This document shows, piece by piece, positions 1 to 6,996 of a stretch of 19,642 nt of DNA (position 1 is the stretch's first letter; the number at the start of each line of letters is the position of its first letter). This DNA comes from an uncultured Clostridium sp. Its GTDB lineage: Bacteria; Bacillota; Clostridia; TANB77; CAG-465. The DNA lies in NCBI GenBank assembly GCA_905204915.1, contig CAJLBR010000021.1, forward strand, positions 1 to 19,642, written 5' to 3'. Made by a program: the position numbers and the translations under genes. Under the pieces are notes generated by a model. That model was not told the DNA's origin, did no database searches, and saw only the letters and a program-made list of their open reading frames with translations.

Positions 1-635
1 TTATCATTTAAAAAGTCAGCAACTTCTCTTCTACTTTTACCATCAAGTATCATATCAAATATTTTTCTAATTATATGTGATACATTTTTGTCAATTAAAA
101 ATTTATGTTTATCTTTTGGATCTTTTATATATCCGTAAGGAGCTAATTTTCCAATAAATTCACCATTTTGTTTCTTCACAATTAGAGAACTTCTTACTTT
201 TTTTGATATATCTTTTGCATACATATCATTAAACAAATTCTTTAATGGAACATAATCACTGCCATAGTAATCTAATGAATCCATTTCATAATTTTCATCT
301 ACTGAAATTACAGATACTCCCATAGCTGGAAATACTACTTCTACAAAATTACCAGTTTCAATATAATTCCTACCAAGTCTTGATAAATCTTTTATAATTA
401 TTACATCTATTTTCTTATTTTTGATATCTTCTAACATTCTTTGAAATTCTGGTCTATCAAAATTAGTTCCTGAATATCCATCATCTACATAATAATCAAC
501 TAATTTATATTCTTTATGTTCTTTTACATAATTATCTATAATTTGTCTTTGATTAGTTATACTATTAGATTCTTTTTCATTATTATATTCTTCTTTTGAT
601 AAGCGAAGATATGCACCCGCATTAAATAATTTCAT
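1..635 (-). CDS. Serine recombinase, N-terminal part (runs off the left edge)
   Basis: About 211 codons are visible, reading leftward from ATG at 635 and still open at base 1. The N-terminus carries the resolvase-type catalytic motif AYLRLSKEE with the nucleophilic serine, then YSGTNFDRPEF, and further on the active-site arginine motif DLSRLGRN. After KDISKKVRSSL comes the start of the recombinase/zinc-ribbon DNA-binding region (KLAPYGYIKDP, then IIRKIFDMILDGKSRREVADFL). This is the layout of large serine recombinases of clostridial mobile elements, which cut and rejoin DNA at attachment sites. The ATG directly abuts the stop codon of the OLD-family gene upstream, and the ribosome binding site GGAAGTGA lies inside the end of that gene, so the two are translationally linked. 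Bases 201-614 are repeated at 5592-6005. The C-terminal half lies outside the window, so intactness cannot be judged. Confidence 0.9.
   Translation of the reverse strand, partial: MKLFNAGAYLRLSKEEYNNEKESNSITNQRQIIDNYVKEHKEYKLVDYYVDDGYSGTNFDRPEFQRMLEDIKNKKIDVIIIKDLSRLGRNYIETGNFVEVVFPAMGVSVISVDENYEMDSLDYYGSDYVPLKNLFNDMYAKDISKKVRSSLIVKKQNGEFIGKLAPYGYIKDPKDKHKFLIDKNVSHIIRKIFDMILDGKSRREVADFLND
201..614. repeat. Long direct repeat, copy 1 (recombinase catalytic domain)
   Basis: Aligns without gaps to 5592-6005 at a constant offset of 5,391 bases. I count about 34 mismatches in 414 bases, many at third codon positions. Homologous recombination between the copies would delete OLD, dinD and the GH3 gene. 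Confidence 0.9.
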
Positions 636-2651
636 TTATTCACTTCCAATTATTTTTGAATTTATATTTTCTATTATTGATTTTAATTCTTGAAAACTAT
701 TTATTTTCTTAAAATCTTCATATGCATCGCTGTCGCTCAAAAATGATATTACTTTTTTAAATCCTAACGCTTTATTAGAATTTCCTATTCCTAAATAGTT
801 TTCAATTTCTCCTAATCTTAAAATATAAAAATTTTCATTATATTTATTTTTTATAAAATCATCTATTATTTTTTGTTCTTCCTTTGAAATATTAGACTTA
901 ATTTTAACAAACCTTTCATTATATAAATTATAATTATTTTTTAGTTTATCAAAGTTTTCTTTATTATTATTTTTAATAAATTTATCTATTGAATCTAACA
1001 AATCTAATACAGCATAAGTCTGATTTTTTTTCTTTTTCAAGTCCTCTTTTTGTTTTTTTACATCGATTTCAAACAAATAGCTTAATTCTTCAAAATCATA
1101 AATATTATCAAAATCTCCTATATAAAAATAACGAATTTGTAATTTATCTAGTACATTCTTAAAATTATTTAAATTCTTCTTACCACATATGCCAACAAAT
1201 TCTAATCCATCTGGAATTTTTCCAATTTCGGATTCATATATTTTTTTAAATAATATCTCATCAGTTATACCTTCTACTAAAATAACATTGCTTGAGAAAA
1301 ATATTTTTTCATTATTGGTAGCGTTAATAACACTTAAATTTTTTCTAAAATCATTATCATCATCTTGTAATAAATCACTAATTCTAATACATTTACTAAA
1401 TCCATTTTCTTTATAAATTCTATATATGTTATTTAATATATTATAAGATATAAAACTTGAAGAATGTGTTACAAATAAAATTTGAATATTTTTGTTTCCT
1501 GTTTCTTCCTTTAATATTTGTATTAATTTTTTTTGCCAATTCGGATGAAGATGTAATTCAGGCTCATCTATAATAACAATCCCATCATTTAATTCTTCTA
1601 AAAATAACCCAAAAATAAAATTAATTATTTCTCTTTCACCACTACTAATAGTATCAATTTCAATTTCTAATCCATCTTTCAATAAATAAAATTGATATAT
1701 ATTATTTTCCGGAGATATACATTTTAAATTTATATCATATTCAAATTTTTTAAAAAAACTTTTAAGTCTTATGTAATCACTTGAACTATAAAATTCTTGC
1801 AATCCATTTGATTTTTCAATTGCATTTCTCATCAACTTACCATATTTCTTTGTTGCTAACATTATATATGTGCTATTAGTTCCAATTGAATAATTTAATG
1901 ATAAAAGATTTTGCCATGATTGTAAATTTGTATAACCATGATTATCAAATTCTGTAATTCCTACTTTCGTTGTTTCACTTGAATTATTTCTATATGCTTC
2001 AAAAAATACAAATGGATTTTTTATTTTATGATTAATATTAAGAAGATTTAAAATATCTAATATTAAACTAAAATATTTCATATAAATATAATATTTTTCG
2101 TCGTTATTTTCTATTTTCCAACCATTATCCGTTTCACGAATCTGCAAACACAAATCCCTTCCTATTGATAAATCATATTCATTTACTTCAAAAAAATTTT
2201 TTACTTGATTTTTATCAACCGCATATATATCATCCATTGAACGAAAATTGTCTATAGACTTATCTAAAAACTCGCAGATTATTTCTTTTTTATTTTTAAT
2301 TTCAATTAAATTTTGTAAATCATTATCTTCAAATGATATCGTTAAATCAATTAAACTTTTTTCTTGTTCCTTTAATTTATGTTTCTGTAAAAAATAATCT
2401 TCTGATAATCCATATAAGGGATTTTTCTGTTGAATAGAATATCTTTTTATACCAACTCTTTCAATTCCATTAACATTAGATATTTCATAATTTCTGAAAC
2501 AAAATCTTTTTAATATATATATAATTATATTCATCAGATTTGACTTTCCCGAACCATTTGCACCAACAATAATATTTAAGTCATTATTTAAATTAATTGT
2601 TTCTTTATCATAACTTAAAATATTATCAATGTGTATTTTCTTTATCTTCAT
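636..2651 (-). CDS. OLD-family ATPase/TOPRIM endonuclease
   Basis: 671 aa. An ABC/SMC-type ATPase: Walker A GANGSGKSN at residues 30-38, the signature-like ISSGE at 335-339, Walker B VIIDEPELHLHP at about 359-370 and the H-loop THSS at 395-398. A C-terminal TOPRIM nuclease domain follows: ILVEGITDE with the metal-binding Glu460, then GDFDN with Asp513 and Asp515, and the OLD-typical GEIENYL at about 614-620. The central 90-330 region is the variable, Asn/Lys-rich part of the ATPase. OLD proteins are metal-dependent nucleases. The family includes P2 Old, Gabija GajA, PARIS AriA and retron-associated effectors, many of them anti-phage. No GajB helicase, AriB or reverse transcriptase is visible beside it; its partners here are DinD (16 nt upstream) and a serine recombinase (abutting downstream). 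The start is ATG 2651 with GTAGGTAAG before it. All key residues are present, so it is probably active. Defence is inference. Confidence 0.9.
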   Translation of the reverse strand: MKIKKIHIDNILSYDKETINLNNDLNIIVGANGSGKSNLMNIIIYILKRFCFRNYEISNVNGIERVGIKRYSIQQKNPLYGLSEDYFLQKHKLKEQEKSLIDLTISFEDNDLQNLIEIKNKKEIICEFLDKSIDNFRSMDDIYAVDKNQVKNFFEVNEYDLSIGRDLCLQIRETDNGWKIENNDEKYYIYMKYFSLILDILNLLNINHKIKNPFVFFEAYRNNSSETTKVGITEFDNHGYTNLQSWQNLLSLNYSIGTNSTYIMLATKKYGKLMRNAIEKSNGLQEFYSSSDYIRLKSFFKKFEYDINLKCISPENNIYQFYLLKDGLEIEIDTISSGEREIINFIFGLFLEELNDGIVIIDEPELHLHPNWQKKLIQILKEETGNKNIQILFVTHSSSFISYNILNNIYRIYKENGFSKCIRISDLLQDDDNDFRKNLSVINATNNEKIFFSSNVILVEGITDEILFKKIYESEIGKIPDGLEFVGICGKKNLNNFKNVLDKLQIRYFYIGDFDNIYDFEELSYLFEIDVKKQKEDLKKKKNQTYAVLDLLDSIDKFIKNNNKENFDKLKNNYNLYNERFVKIKSNISKEEQKIIDDFIKNKYNENFYILRLGEIENYLGIGNSNKALGFKKVISFLSDSDAYEDFKKINSFQELKSIIENINSKIIGSE

Positions 2652-2667
2652 AAACTTACCTACTTTT

Positions 2668-3516
2668 TTATATTTTTATTCCCTCAAGTTGCCTATTTTC
2701 TAATTTTTTCTTTTCTCTTTCAAGTTCCTTTAAACTCTTTTTAGGTGTTGGCATTTCTTCAGGCATCATCCCACCAATATCTGCAATTGCTTTTCTAACT
2801 TTTTTACCAACCTCATAATGTACGTCTTTCGCTTCTTTTTCACCTTGTACATTATCTTTTAAAAGTTTTTGCTTAGTTTGATTTATTCTAAATAAATTAG
2901 CAACCAACTCATCTTCATTCATATTATCTAAAATATCTTCTCTATATCTTAATTTTTTTCTTTTAAAAATATCATCAGCAGTTTCTCCATTATATAATCC
3001 TTTATATCCTGCATTATGAAATTCAGCCATATTTTTAACACCAGCAGATGAAGCAACTTTTTGTAACGTATAATTACCTTGCTTTGTTAATTTTCTTTGA
3101 TAAAATCTTTTTTCATCATCTGATAAAGAATCATATTCTTGTTCTGTTATTTCTTGTTTTCTTGTTTGAATAGCAAAATATGTTTGTCCTAAAGCAACAA
3201 CTTCTTTGCTTGGATCAGCATTTTGCACTATTAAATAACATATATATCTTGAAAGTTTATAGTCTTTAATAAATTCTTCTTTACCTTTACCAGTTTTTAT
3301 TGGCTTGTTGACTTCAACAACCCAATCTTCTTCATTTGAAACACTATTATTCGCTGATAAAACTGCTTTATCTATTACTTTTTGAAAATTTCTCCAATCC
3401 TTGTATTCCAATACTTTTTGTAATTCACGTGCATACCAATATTCATTTCCATAATCATCAATATGTTTTATATTTTCAAAAGTATTGTTAGAATATTTAT
3501 TTTCAATTATCTTCAT
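2668..3516 (-). CDS. dinD: DNA damage-inducible protein D (DinD) homologue
   Basis: 282 aa from ATG 3516, chosen because GGAGG lies just ahead of it; an upstream in-frame ATG at 3528 would add four residues and lose the Shine-Dalgarno. I recognise the E. coli DinD pattern throughout: YGNEYWYARELQKVLEYKDW near the N-terminus, LSRYICYLIVQNADPSKEV and LGQTYFAIQTRKQE in the middle, and ELVANLFRINQTKQKL, then HYEVGKKVRKAIADIGGMMPEEMPTP near the C-terminus. Length matches the family (about 275 aa). E. coli DinD is SOS-induced and inhibits RecA-mediated strand exchange. The N-terminal module resembles the Bro-N/phage antirepressor type. It lies 16 nt upstream of the OLD nuclease and forms an operon with it and the recombinase. 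A TATAAT at 3537-3542 could be a -10, but I see no good -35 and no LexA-type palindrome. Confidence 0.9.
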   Translation of the reverse strand: MKIIENKYSNNTFENIKHIDDYGNEYWYARELQKVLEYKDWRNFQKVIDKAVLSANNSVSNEEDWVVEVNKPIKTGKGKEEFIKDYKLSRYICYLIVQNADPSKEVVALGQTYFAIQTRKQEITEQEYDSLSDDEKRFYQRKLTKQGNYTLQKVASSAGVKNMAEFHNAGYKGLYNGETADDIFKRKKLRYREDILDNMNEDELVANLFRINQTKQKLLKDNVQGEKEAKDVHYEVGKKVRKAIADIGGMMPEEMPTPKKSLKELEREKKKLENRQLEGIKI

Positions 3517-3606
3517 CACTACCTCCATTTATATTAATTATATTAAAGTTTTCCTTATGTCCCCATTACCTCAACTTTTTAATATTTTTTTCTAAAAAGA
3601 AGCGAT

Positions 3607-3626
3607 AAAATGTAAAAAGCATTAAA
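3607..3626. repeat. AT-rich intergenic repeat, copy 1
   Basis: The 17-mer AAAATGTAAAAAGCATT starts here and recurs exactly at 7703-7719; a diverged form (AAAATTGTAAAAAGAAATTTA) is at 6807-6827. Here it lies between the 34-aa frame and dinD and is followed on the plus strand by a weak hairpin (about 3636-3649) resembling the one next to the 6807 copy. The function is unknown. Confidence 0.5.
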
Positions 3627-3652
3627 TATCTTTTTCTTTATTTATAAGGGAT

Positions 3653-3757
3653 TTAATAGGATTTTCCATAAGGTGGTATATACCATGATAGTACGACTTT
3701 TCTAAACACCTTATCTGACTCATTTATATTTTCATTTATATCTTTTTTATTAGCCAA
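3653..3757 (-). CDS. Putative 34-aa small protein
   Basis: A TTG-initiated reading frame of 34 codons, placed 8 nt after a good GGAG site (AAAGGAGTGAATAAA). The protein begins MANKKDINENINESDK and ends LSWYIPPYGKSY: a polar first half and an aromatic/proline tail. No family is recognised. It sits between the 39-aa frame and the dinD operon, just before a weak hairpin and the recurrent AT-rich repeat at 3607. Existence as a gene is uncertain: the ribosome binding site is the main support. Confidence 0.4.
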   Translation of the reverse strand: MANKKDINENINESDKVFRKVVLSWYIPPYGKSY

Positions 3758-3804
3758 TTTATTCACTCCTTTGCTTAATTTATACAACATTCTTTAACAT
3801 TATA

Positions 3805-3924
3805 TCATATTTTTCTCTTTTTAATAAAGTCAATTGCTTCAATAAATTCATCTTGATATTTAAATATTATGTTTATATTACCATTATCATGAACTTGTAT
3901 ATCTTCATAATCCTGGTTTGCCAT
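3805..3924 (-). CDS. Putative 39-aa small acidic protein
   Basis: ATG 3924 is preceded by AGGAG at 9-nt spacing, a convincing initiation site. The product starts MANQDYEDIQVHDNGNINII and ends EAIDFIKKRKI. It is acidic in the first two-thirds with a basic end; no transmembrane segment and no recognised family. It lies 17 nt downstream of the stop of the GH3 gene and may be co-transcribed with it or belong to the accessory cassette that follows. Confidence 0.45.
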   Translation of the reverse strand: MANQDYEDIQVHDNGNINIIFKYQDEFIEAIDFIKKRKI

Positions 3925-3941
3925 TATTTTTTCTCCTATTA

Positions 3942-5156
3942 TTAATCACTTATTATTCCATAAGCATATTTCATTGATAGTATTCTTTCTACTGCATTAT
4001 CTATCAATTCTATATCTATTTTTCCCGCATTTATTGCATCTAAAACTTCTTGCTTTTGTGCTAAAAAGTCTGATGATATTATCATGTCATTTCCTGCTAA
4101 TACAGCTTGCACAGCTGTTTCATTATTTTCTGCATATTTTTTTACAGCATCCATTGCTAAGTCATCTGTAATAACTACTCCTGTAAAGTTTAATTTATTT
4201 CTTAAAATTTCATGTACATTTTTTGATAATGATGCTGGCATTGTACTATCCATGCATTTTACTATATTATGATTTACTAGTATACATGGAGTTCCATTTT
4301 GTATTCCACTTTGAAAAGGTATAAAATCTGTTTGTTCAAATTCTTCCATTGTTCTTTCGTCTATTGCTATTCCTGTATGTGTATCAACATTATCTCCATA
4401 TCCAGGAAAGTGTTTAAGTACTGATATTATATTTGACTGTTTCATATTTTTTACAATTTCTGCAATGTAATTTGCTGTTGTTTGAACATCTTGTCCTAAA
4501 GTTCTTTTATAAATGAATGCATTGGTATTTGATGTAATATCTGCAACTGGTGCTAAATTCATATTAATTCCAAGACTTTTTAGCAATCCTGATTTTTCTT
4601 CTGAGTCTTGCAATACTGCATCTATTCCACCTTTATTATAAATTTCCTGTGGTGATAAAAACTTAGAGCTTCTAAATGCTTTATGGGAACTTACTCTTAC
4701 AACTGTTCCTCCTTCTTCATCTACTCCTAATATCATTTTTATTTTGCTTGCTTTTTGATTGTTTTCAAGCTCAGAAATTATTTGGCTTTTGGTCTTATTA
4801 TCAAAATCTCTTCCAAATAAAATATAGCCACCGGGTTTTCCATCTTCAATCTCATTTGTTACTCCTGAAGATGGATATATTGCTAAAAACATTTGTCCAA
4901 CTTTTTCTTCTAAAGTCATTTTGCTCATTATTTGCTTGACTTTTTCTTTGCATTCAATTATTGAACTGTTATCAGTTACTTTATTATTTTTATTTACTAC
5001 ATTACTTATATAATTCTCATTTATGTTATTTGTAGTTTCATCTATTATATTATTGTTTATATTATTTTGTTCAACTTTATTATTAATTATATCAATAGCT
5101 ATAAATATAGCTACAATTATAAGACAAATCACAAGGATTTTTACAAATTTTTTCAT
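3942..5156 (-). CDS. nagZ: Glycoside hydrolase family 3 beta-N-acetylhexosaminidase, membrane-anchored (NagZ-like)
   Basis: 404 aa from ATG 5156, which has GGAG just upstream; an upstream TTG is the alternative start. Residues 5-22 form a hydrophobic segment with no lipobox cysteine, so it is a signal anchor or signal peptide. Residues 27-65 are an Asn-rich linker (NNINNNIIDETTNNINEN). The catalytic GH3 domain follows: MTLEEKVGQMFL at 80-91, LGVDEEGGTVVRV, and LKHFPGYGDNVDTHTG around 247-262 with the NagZ His/Asp acid-base pair (Asp258, His260), although the usual GHG is GYG. The nucleophile is Asp331 in ITDDLAMDA. NagZ-type enzymes release N-acetylglucosamine from muropeptides; the anchor suggests action outside the membrane. 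Its base composition looks like that of the core genes. The GatA remnant ends 17 nt upstream. Confidence 0.9.
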   Translation of the reverse strand: MKKFVKILVICLIIVAIFIAIDIINNKVEQNNINNNIIDETTNNINENYISNVVNKNNKVTDNSSIIECKEKVKQIMSKMTLEEKVGQMFLAIYPSSGVTNEIEDGKPGGYILFGRDFDNKTKSQIISELENNQKASKIKMILGVDEEGGTVVRVSSHKAFRSSKFLSPQEIYNKGGIDAVLQDSEEKSGLLKSLGINMNLAPVADITSNTNAFIYKRTLGQDVQTTANYIAEIVKNMKQSNIISVLKHFPGYGDNVDTHTGIAIDERTMEEFEQTDFIPFQSGIQNGTPCILVNHNIVKCMDSTMPASLSKNVHEILRNKLNFTGVVITDDLAMDAVKKYAENNETAVQAVLAGNDMIISSDFLAQKQEVLDAINAGKIDIELIDNAVERILSMKYAYGIISD

Positions 5157-5173
5157 CTTTATCTCCAATCATT

Positions 5174-5470
5174 TTATTTTTTGAATTCTGGTTTATGATT
5201 TTGTTTAAATTGTATTTTTTGTTCAAATGTGTAAGCTGCATTTAATAGTTTAGCTTCACTGAATCTATCTCCTATTAATTGCATTCCTACTGGCATTCCA
5301 TTTTTATCTACTCCGCAAGGTATCGAGATTGCGGGTACACTTGCGATGTTTATTAAAACTGTACAGATATCTGTTAGATACATTTCAATTGGGTTATTTG
5401 ATTTTGATCCAATCTCAAATGCTGTTGTTGGTGCTACTGGAGTTAATAATACATCATATTTTTTAAAGTT
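5174..5470 (-). pseudogene. gatA: Orphan C-terminal fragment of GatA (amidase)
   Basis: About 98 codons matching the end of glutamyl-tRNA(Gln) amidotransferase subunit A: FKKYDVLLTPVAPTTAFEIG, then NIASVPAISIPCGVDKNGMPV followed by GMQLIGDRFSEAKLL, with a natural C-terminus. Full GatA is about 480-490 aa; the catalytic Lys-Ser-Ser region is absent here and nowhere else in the window. Upstream it is fused in frame to a RhuM fragment (junction about 5470), so any translation from TTG 5542 gives a chimera that cannot be an amidase. It is a decayed or displaced piece of gatA, or an assembly join. Confidence 0.85.
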
Positions 5471-5592
5471 TTCATCAAGTTCACCACTATTTAATATATT
5501 ATTAATATGTTCTGTTATTGTGCTTCTTCCTACGCCAAACAATTATGCAATTAAATTTTGAGTAAGCCATATGTCATTTTTTATTAACATTT
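5471..5592 (-). pseudogene. RhuM-family fragment with in-frame stop
   Basis: Reading leftward from about 5592, the frame gives IKNDIWLTQNLIA, a TAA stop at 5543-5545, then LFGVGRSTITEHINNI followed by LNSGELDE. This is the conserved N-terminal helix-turn-helix-like region of RhuM (virulence/Fic-associated DNA-binding) proteins, with what is probably an ancestral CAA (Gln) codon turned to TAA. It begins exactly where the truncated recombinase loses similarity to the first copy and ends where GatA similarity starts. About 40 codons of a protein normally about 330 aa long: a dead remnant. Confidence 0.8.
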
Positions 5593-6023
5593 TTTGATAT
5601 ATCTTTTGCGTACATATCATTAAATAAATTCTTCAATGCTAAATAATCATCACTATAATAATCCGATGAATCAATTTCATAATTTTCATCTACCGAAATT
5701 ACAGATACTCCCATAGCAGGAAATACCACTTCTACAAAATTACCAGTTTCAATATAATTTCTACCAAGTCTTGATAAATCTTTTATAAGTATTACATCTA
5801 TTTTCTTATTTTTTATATCTTCTAACATTCTTTGAAATTCTGGTCTATCAAAATTAGTACCCGAATAACCATCATCTATATAATAATCAACTAATTTATA
5901 TTCTCTATGTTCTTTTAAATAATTATCTATAATTAATTTTTGATTAGTTATGCTATTTGATTCTTTTTCATTACTATATTCTTCTTTTGATAAACGAAGA
6001 TACGCTGCTACCTTATATGTCAT
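5574..6023 (-). pseudogene. Serine recombinase, 3'-truncated second copy
   Basis: 149 codons from ATG 6023 to a TGA at 5574-5576. It has the resolvase catalytic domain with AAYLRLSKEE (nucleophile serine), GYSGTNFDRPEF and DLSRLGRNYIETGNF, and is about 92% identical at base level to the recombinase at 1-635 over 414 ungapped bases. Similarity stops after KDIS at about 5592: instead of the DNA-binding domain there are four codons from a RhuM fragment read in another frame, then a stop. Without the C-terminal half it should not recombine DNA. It starts 17 nt after the UDG gene, mirroring the OLD-recombinase arrangement. The few changes relative to copy 1 point to recent truncation. Confidence 0.85.
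5592..6005. repeat. Long direct repeat, copy 2 (truncated recombinase)
   Basis: Partner of 201-614. The left end coincides with the recombinase/RhuM breakpoint; the right end coincides with the diverged first few codons of the two recombinases. Confidence 0.9.
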
Positions 6024-6040
6024 CTTAATATTACAACTTT

Positions 6041-6727
6041 CTATAAAATTTCACAAAGAAGATTTTGTTCTTCTTTTTTTATTTCATTTTCAATTATCCA
6101 TTTTATATCTTCTATCGATTTATCAATATTAAATATGCCATTACCTACTGGATAATAAACAGGATAAACTTTATATTCGTTTTTATTAATTTGTATTTTG
6201 TGACATTTTTTTCTATTTTCAGATACAGATATCTTTTTATTTAAAATAATAGAACTAACTTGGTTTCCAAAAGTAATAATTATTTTTGGTTTAATTATGT
6301 TTATTTCTTTGAATAATAAATCAAGATATTTTTTCAACACTTCATCAGGCAATGGTCTTGCATCTATTTGTGTACATTTACCTAAATTAGTAATGAACAA
6401 TTTATTTTTTTCAATTTCTTTGTAAACATAGTTGCAAAACTCATAATCCCATTCTTTTGGTTTCTTTTCTTGAATTTTGTTAAATGTTTCTTCACTTAAT
6501 AAATCAACTTTATAGAACAACTTCCATATGTTTTTAGTTCCTAACCATGGCGACTTTCTACCTTTCCAAGATTTATCACTGGCAATATTTTTTCCTGTAG
6601 GATTCATAAAAACAAAACATATATCAGGATTTTTTTCACATCCACCATTATATATAGAATCTAATTCCTTAGCACCATATTTAACTTGTAATTCATCATA
6701 ATCTTTTCTTAAATCTTCTATCTTCAA
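6041..6727 (-). CDS. Uracil-DNA glycosylase superfamily protein
   Basis: 228 aa from TTG 6727, which is preceded by AAGGTG at good spacing; a second TTG at 6775 with AAGGAAAA would add 16 residues. Superfamily marks: the first active-site loop is FVFMNPTGKN, the central strand-turn is KIIITFGNQVSSII, and the C-terminal motif that normally contains HPS is VYPVYYPVGNG, so the usual His-Pro-Ser is Tyr-Pro-Val. That makes it a divergent member closer to family 4/5-like UDGs than to Ung, and its substrate is unclear; other bacterial relatives remove uracil or hypermodified bases. No 4Fe-4S cysteine pattern is evident. It precedes the truncated recombinase by 17 nt, so it looks like cargo of a mobile unit. 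Enzyme class is likely; activity is not demonstrated by the motifs. Confidence 0.75.
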   Translation of the reverse strand: MKIEDLRKDYDELQVKYGAKELDSIYNGGCEKNPDICFVFMNPTGKNIASDKSWKGRKSPWLGTKNIWKLFYKVDLLSEETFNKIQEKKPKEWDYEFCNYVYKEIEKNKLFITNLGKCTQIDARPLPDEVLKKYLDLLFKEINIIKPKIIITFGNQVSSIILNKKISVSENRKKCHKIQINKNEYKVYPVYYPVGNGIFNIDKSIEDIKWIIENEIKKEEQNLLCEIL

Positions 6728-6806
6728 AATATTCACCTTCTTATAAAAAAGTTTATTTAAGTAGTTCTTACCCAATTTTCCTTATAATTTTTGTTAATTT
6801 TTTATT

Positions 6807-6827
6807 AAAAATTGTAAAAAGAAATTT
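6807..6827. repeat. AT-rich intergenic repeat, diverged copy
   Basis: AAAATTGTAAAAAGAAATTTA, related to the exact 17-mers at 3607 and 7703. It lies between the 29-aa mini-gene and the UDG gene, next to the hairpin at 6837-6851. Confidence 0.4.
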
Positions 6828-6836
6828 AATTAAAAG

Positions 6837-6851
6837 CCTTATAAAATAAGG
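6837..6851. terminator. Short hairpin, possible weak bidirectional terminator
   Basis: CCTTAT (6837-6842), loop AAA, ATAAGG (6846-6851), flanked by TTTT on the right and AAAA on the left. It lies 31 nt downstream of the mini-gene stop. Six base pairs with only two G-C pairs is weak; a related but poorer hairpin accompanies the repeat at 3607. Confidence 0.4.
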
Positions 6852-6881
6852 GTTTTAAAGAGAGTTTATATAAGTCGTTCT

Positions 6882-6971
6882 TTACCAGTTAATTCCTACT
6901 TTAGTTGATTTTTCTTCTTGAGTATTATTTTTCTTTTCGGCTCTAATCTTTCTTTTTTGATACATATCCAT
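6882..6971 (-). CDS. 29-aa basic mini-protein, intact copy
   Basis: ATG 6971, with AAGGAAGTGATTTAA ahead. The product starts MDMYQKRKIRAEKKNNTQEE and ends KSTKVGINW: strongly basic, hydrophilic, ending in Trp. No family is recognised. A diverged copy with two stop codons is at 7780-7866. About 110 bp of the surrounding sequence, including the leader, is shared (roughly 80% identical), so it was duplicated as a unit. It lies 25 nt after the pyrophosphatase gene and may be co-transcribed with it. Conservation of the frame in one copy and loss in the other is mild support for it being a real gene. Confidence 0.5.
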   Translation of the reverse strand: MDMYQKRKIRAEKKNNTQEEKSTKVGINW

Positions 6972-6996
6972 TTAAATCACTTCCTTTTTTATAAAT

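Noticed and set aside
636..2651. Gabija or PARIS assignment for the OLD protein
   Set aside because: No UvrD-like GajB helicase and no AriB (DUF4435) partner lies beside it; the neighbours are DinD and a recombinase.
3517..3652. LexA/SOS box upstream of dinD
   Set aside because: I looked for GAAC...GTTC-type palindromes and saw none; only an isolated TATAAT.
5174..5542. 122-codon frame as an intact amidase-like gene
   Set aside because: Its first 24 codons are RhuM sequence preceded by a nonsense codon, and the rest is only the last fifth of GatA; no catalytic residues are present.
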